A stretch of 7,350 nucleotides of DNA from assembly GCA_964467785.1 (NCBI GenBank), contig CAYXVB010000180.1, positions 1 to 7,350 on the forward strand. The letters are read 5' to 3'. This document shows, one piece after another, positions 6,383 through 7,350 of this stretch. Each line of letters starts with the position of its first letter. Position 1 is the stretch's first letter. This stretch comes from CAYXVB01 sp964467785. GTDB lineage: Bacteria > Bdellovibrionota > UBA1018. The notes under the pieces are model-generated. The model did no database searches. It was not told the DNA's origin and saw only the letters and a list, made by a program, of their open reading frames with translations. A program made the position numbers and the translations under genes.

Positions 6383-6449
6383 ACAAGGCGAACTGCTACG
6401 GCCTTGAGCTCATCCGTCTACGTCCCGCGAGCTCTTCTGTTTGCCTTGT
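6383..6449. repeat. Imperfect inverted repeat between the VKOR gene and the upstream secreted-protein gene
   Basis: ACAAGGCGAAC (6383-6393) pairs with GTTTGCCTTGT (6439-6449) over 11 bp with one G-T wobble. Inside it, GAGCTC at 6406-6411 and 6429-6434 can form a second 6-bp stem. It begins 4 nt past the stop of the minus-strand gene ending at 6454. It lacks the T tract needed for a minus-strand intrinsic terminator; on the plus strand only TTTT follows. It could be a weak terminator, an mRNA-stabilising structure or a chance palindrome. The rest of 6314-6453 has no gene. Confidence 0.45.
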
Positions 6450-6453
6450 TTTC

Positions 6454-6777
6454 CTAACGAGCGCAGACGATATCGTAGACATTCCCATTCATTGCCAATC
6501 GCCTGGATTTCTGGCCTTCGAATAGTCGCAGTAGAATCGCCTGTGTGCGAACTCCGCCCAAGGTTTCGCCTCCCTCCTCCTGCGCGATGATCGTAGTCGA
6601 AGTCCCGTTCTTCAGGTCTTTCAATCCTGATGCGATGATGTACTCGACGATCGGGGCATTGTCTTCCTCGGATCCTGTAATGGCGATAATAGCCCTGCCG
6701 TTGGATTTTTCTGTGACCTTCGCGGAAGCAAGCGCATAGCCCGTTCCGCCACATTGAAGAAGATCCGTATCCGCCAT
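6454..6777 (-). CDS. Small protein of unknown function, mature part of a probable secreted protein
   Basis: The open frame from ATG 6777 gives 107 residues, but this Met looks like the end of a signal peptide rather than the true start. Immediately upstream, in the same frame, lies a hydrophobic stretch with no start codon. A good ATG at 6846-6848 is one base out of frame. The mature part (DTDLLQCGGTG to VYDIVCAR) has two cysteines, near its two ends (C9 and C105 of this frame), which could close a disulfide. It appears mainly beta: GRAIIAITG and STTIIAQEEGGETLGG look like strands and turns. No family was recognised. The gene sits 44 nt behind the six-cysteine protein gene if the ATG at 6848 is counted, so the two are probably one transcript. 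As written, the product would stay in the cytoplasm. Confidence 0.6.
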   Translation of the reverse strand: MADTDLLQCGGTGYALASAKVTEKSNGRAIIAITGSEEDNAPIVEYIIASGLKDLKNGTSTTIIAQEEGGETLGGVRTQAILLRLFEGQKSRRLAMNGNVYDIVCAR

Positions 6778-6848
6778 CGCGCCGCTCGATACAGCAAAAG
6801 TGATGAAGGCCAGAGTATTTGCGAATTTTAGTGTGAACGTCTTTTCAT
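6778..6848 (-). other. Out-of-frame signal peptide of the gene ending at 6454
   Basis: ATG at 6848 begins ATGAAAAGACG and stops after six codons. If the A4 run (plus-strand T at 6842-6845) had one more A, it would read MKKTFTLKFANTLAFITF, then AVSSGAMA and the known mature protein. That is a textbook signal peptide with two lysines, a hydrophobic core and an A-x-A cleavage site. I infer a one-base deletion, either real or from sequencing. The ribosome site before 6848 is weak. Confidence 0.7.
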
Positions 6849-6892
6849 AATCAACTCATTATTGAAACAGTAGTATTGAACGCGGCGACACT

Positions 6893-7261
6893 CTATCGCC
6901 CCTGATAAGCGCAGCACTCATCAGGAGACGAAAACTGTCCTGCTTCCACAGATCCGTCTTCGCTCGTTGCGAAGCAGTAGGGGTAACCATCGGTTTGTGC
7001 GGTGTGAAGGGAGAAATGAGCTATTCGTGACGCGTCGCCGGGAGCGCAGCATCTATTACTGACCGACGGAGTCCCTGCATTTACTTTCCCGCGCCTATTT
7101 GAAGGGAAGCACTGATATTCTGAATACCAACCCCCGTTGTGAGGGGTGGTGACCACTTTCCAGGTATAGTGAAAAACGGGCATCAGGACATATTCTTCCG
7201 CGAGCGCCGAGCTTGAAACGAGGATAGAAACCGCAAGAATGACATTTCTTAGATTCAACAT
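6893..7261 (-). CDS. Secreted six-cysteine protein with two copies of a CF...CC motif
   Basis: The start is firm: ATG at 7261 with AGGAG at 7271-7275 spaced 9 nt away. Residues 1-21 are a signal peptide with cleavage after SSALA, leaving about 100 residues. All six cysteines are in the mature protein, at 51, 71, 72, 96, 116 and 117. They form two gap-free copies (51-72 and 96-117) of CFx5GxVxAGx2Sx4CC, 45 residues apart and identical at 9 of 22 positions. Each copy is preceded by a Gly/Tyr-rich segment (GGWYSEYQ, DGYPY). Three disulfides are likely, so the protein is probably small, stable and active in the periplasm or outside. No known family was recognised, and toxin-like, inhibitor or structural roles are all open. 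It is the first gene of the minus-strand group leading to the VKOR gene, which could support its oxidation. Confidence 0.75.
   Translation of the reverse strand: MLNLRNVILAVSILVSSSALAEEYVLMPVFHYTWKVVTTPHNGGWYSEYQCFPSNRRGKVNAGTPSVSNRCCAPGDASRIAHFSLHTAQTDGYPYCFATSEDGSVEAGQFSSPDECCAYQGR
6911..7111 (-). repeat. Two-copy protein motif repeat within the six-cysteine gene
   Basis: Copy 1 is encoded by 7046-7111 and copy 2 by 6911-6976. They align without gaps at the protein level (CF, G, V, AG, S, CC conserved) but differ clearly in nucleotide sequence. The duplication is therefore old, not a recent tandem copy. Confidence 0.7.
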
Positions 7262-7270
7262 TGGCTAATT

Positions 7271-7275
7271 CTCCT
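7271..7275 (-). promoter_or_regulatory. Ribosome binding site of the six-cysteine protein gene
   Basis: CTCCT on the plus strand gives AGGAG on the coding strand, 9 nt before the ATG at 7261, and fixes this start. Further upstream, 7281-7287 is an A7 run on the coding strand. The remaining 7288-7350 holds only a small CTAAGG/CCTTGG hairpin, and no promoter could be assigned with confidence. Confidence 0.7.
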
Positions 7276-7350
7276 AATAGTTTTTTTCAAGTTCGAGTTA
7301 CTAAGGGGAGCCTTGGTAAAGCCGGATAATCAGGCAGCATAACGAACGTT

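Noticed and set aside
6884..6900. GGCGA/TCGCC hairpin across the stop of the six-cysteine gene
   Set aside because: Only 5 bp with no T tract after it; too weak to call a terminator.
7300..7316. CTAAGG/CCTTGG mini-hairpin near the right edge
   Set aside because: Six pairs including a wobble, no context; not enough for a riboswitch or operator call.

Overview
The window reads as a chromosomal segment of a motile, Gram-negative bacterium. Every gene except three has the look of an envelope or secreted function. The methyl-accepting chemotaxis protein, with its QTRLLSFNASVEAARAGE signalling tip, the many small signal-peptide proteins and the protein-glutaminase-like enzyme recall Bdellovibrionota or related former deltaproteobacteria. 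That placement is an inference from protein style, not a measured one. No tRNA, rRNA, CRISPR array, insertion sequence or phage structural gene was seen.

Left part, plus strand (about 74-4238). A putative flagellar-type (sigma-28-like) promoter precedes a secreted protein with a protein-glutaminase catalytic domain at its C terminus (C451/H490/D510). This gene overlaps by 4 nt a small secreted protein of 98 residues. A second promoter of the same layout (TCAR-N16-GCCGATAR) precedes a methyl-accepting chemotaxis protein. The chemoreceptor reading frame is broken by one extra base near an A5 run and ends at a clear intrinsic terminator (4206-4238). The paired promoters suggest that the deamidase-like exoprotein and the chemoreceptor are expressed together with the motility regulon.

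Middle, plus strand (4345-5857). A 143-residue protein of unknown function, with a conserved-looking N-terminal domain, is followed 25 nt later by a long short-chain dehydrogenase/reductase of the PRK07109 type. The dehydrogenase carries an added C-terminal membrane anchor. The two probably form an operon.

Right part, minus strand (5861-7261). Read in the direction of transcription, there is a six-cysteine secreted protein built from two copies of a CFx5GxVxAGx2Sx4CC motif. Next comes a small secreted protein whose signal peptide is out of frame because of one missing A. Last is a VKOR-family membrane protein with a CTLC redox motif. A disulfide-forming enzyme next to disulfide-rich secreted proteins may be a functional grouping. 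This strand converges on the dehydrogenase gene with only 3 nt between the stop codons.

Three places (about 172, 2791 and 6842) look like single-base indels, two of them in short A runs. This may reflect sequencing or assembly error, so broken genes here should not be taken as true pseudogenes without checking reads.
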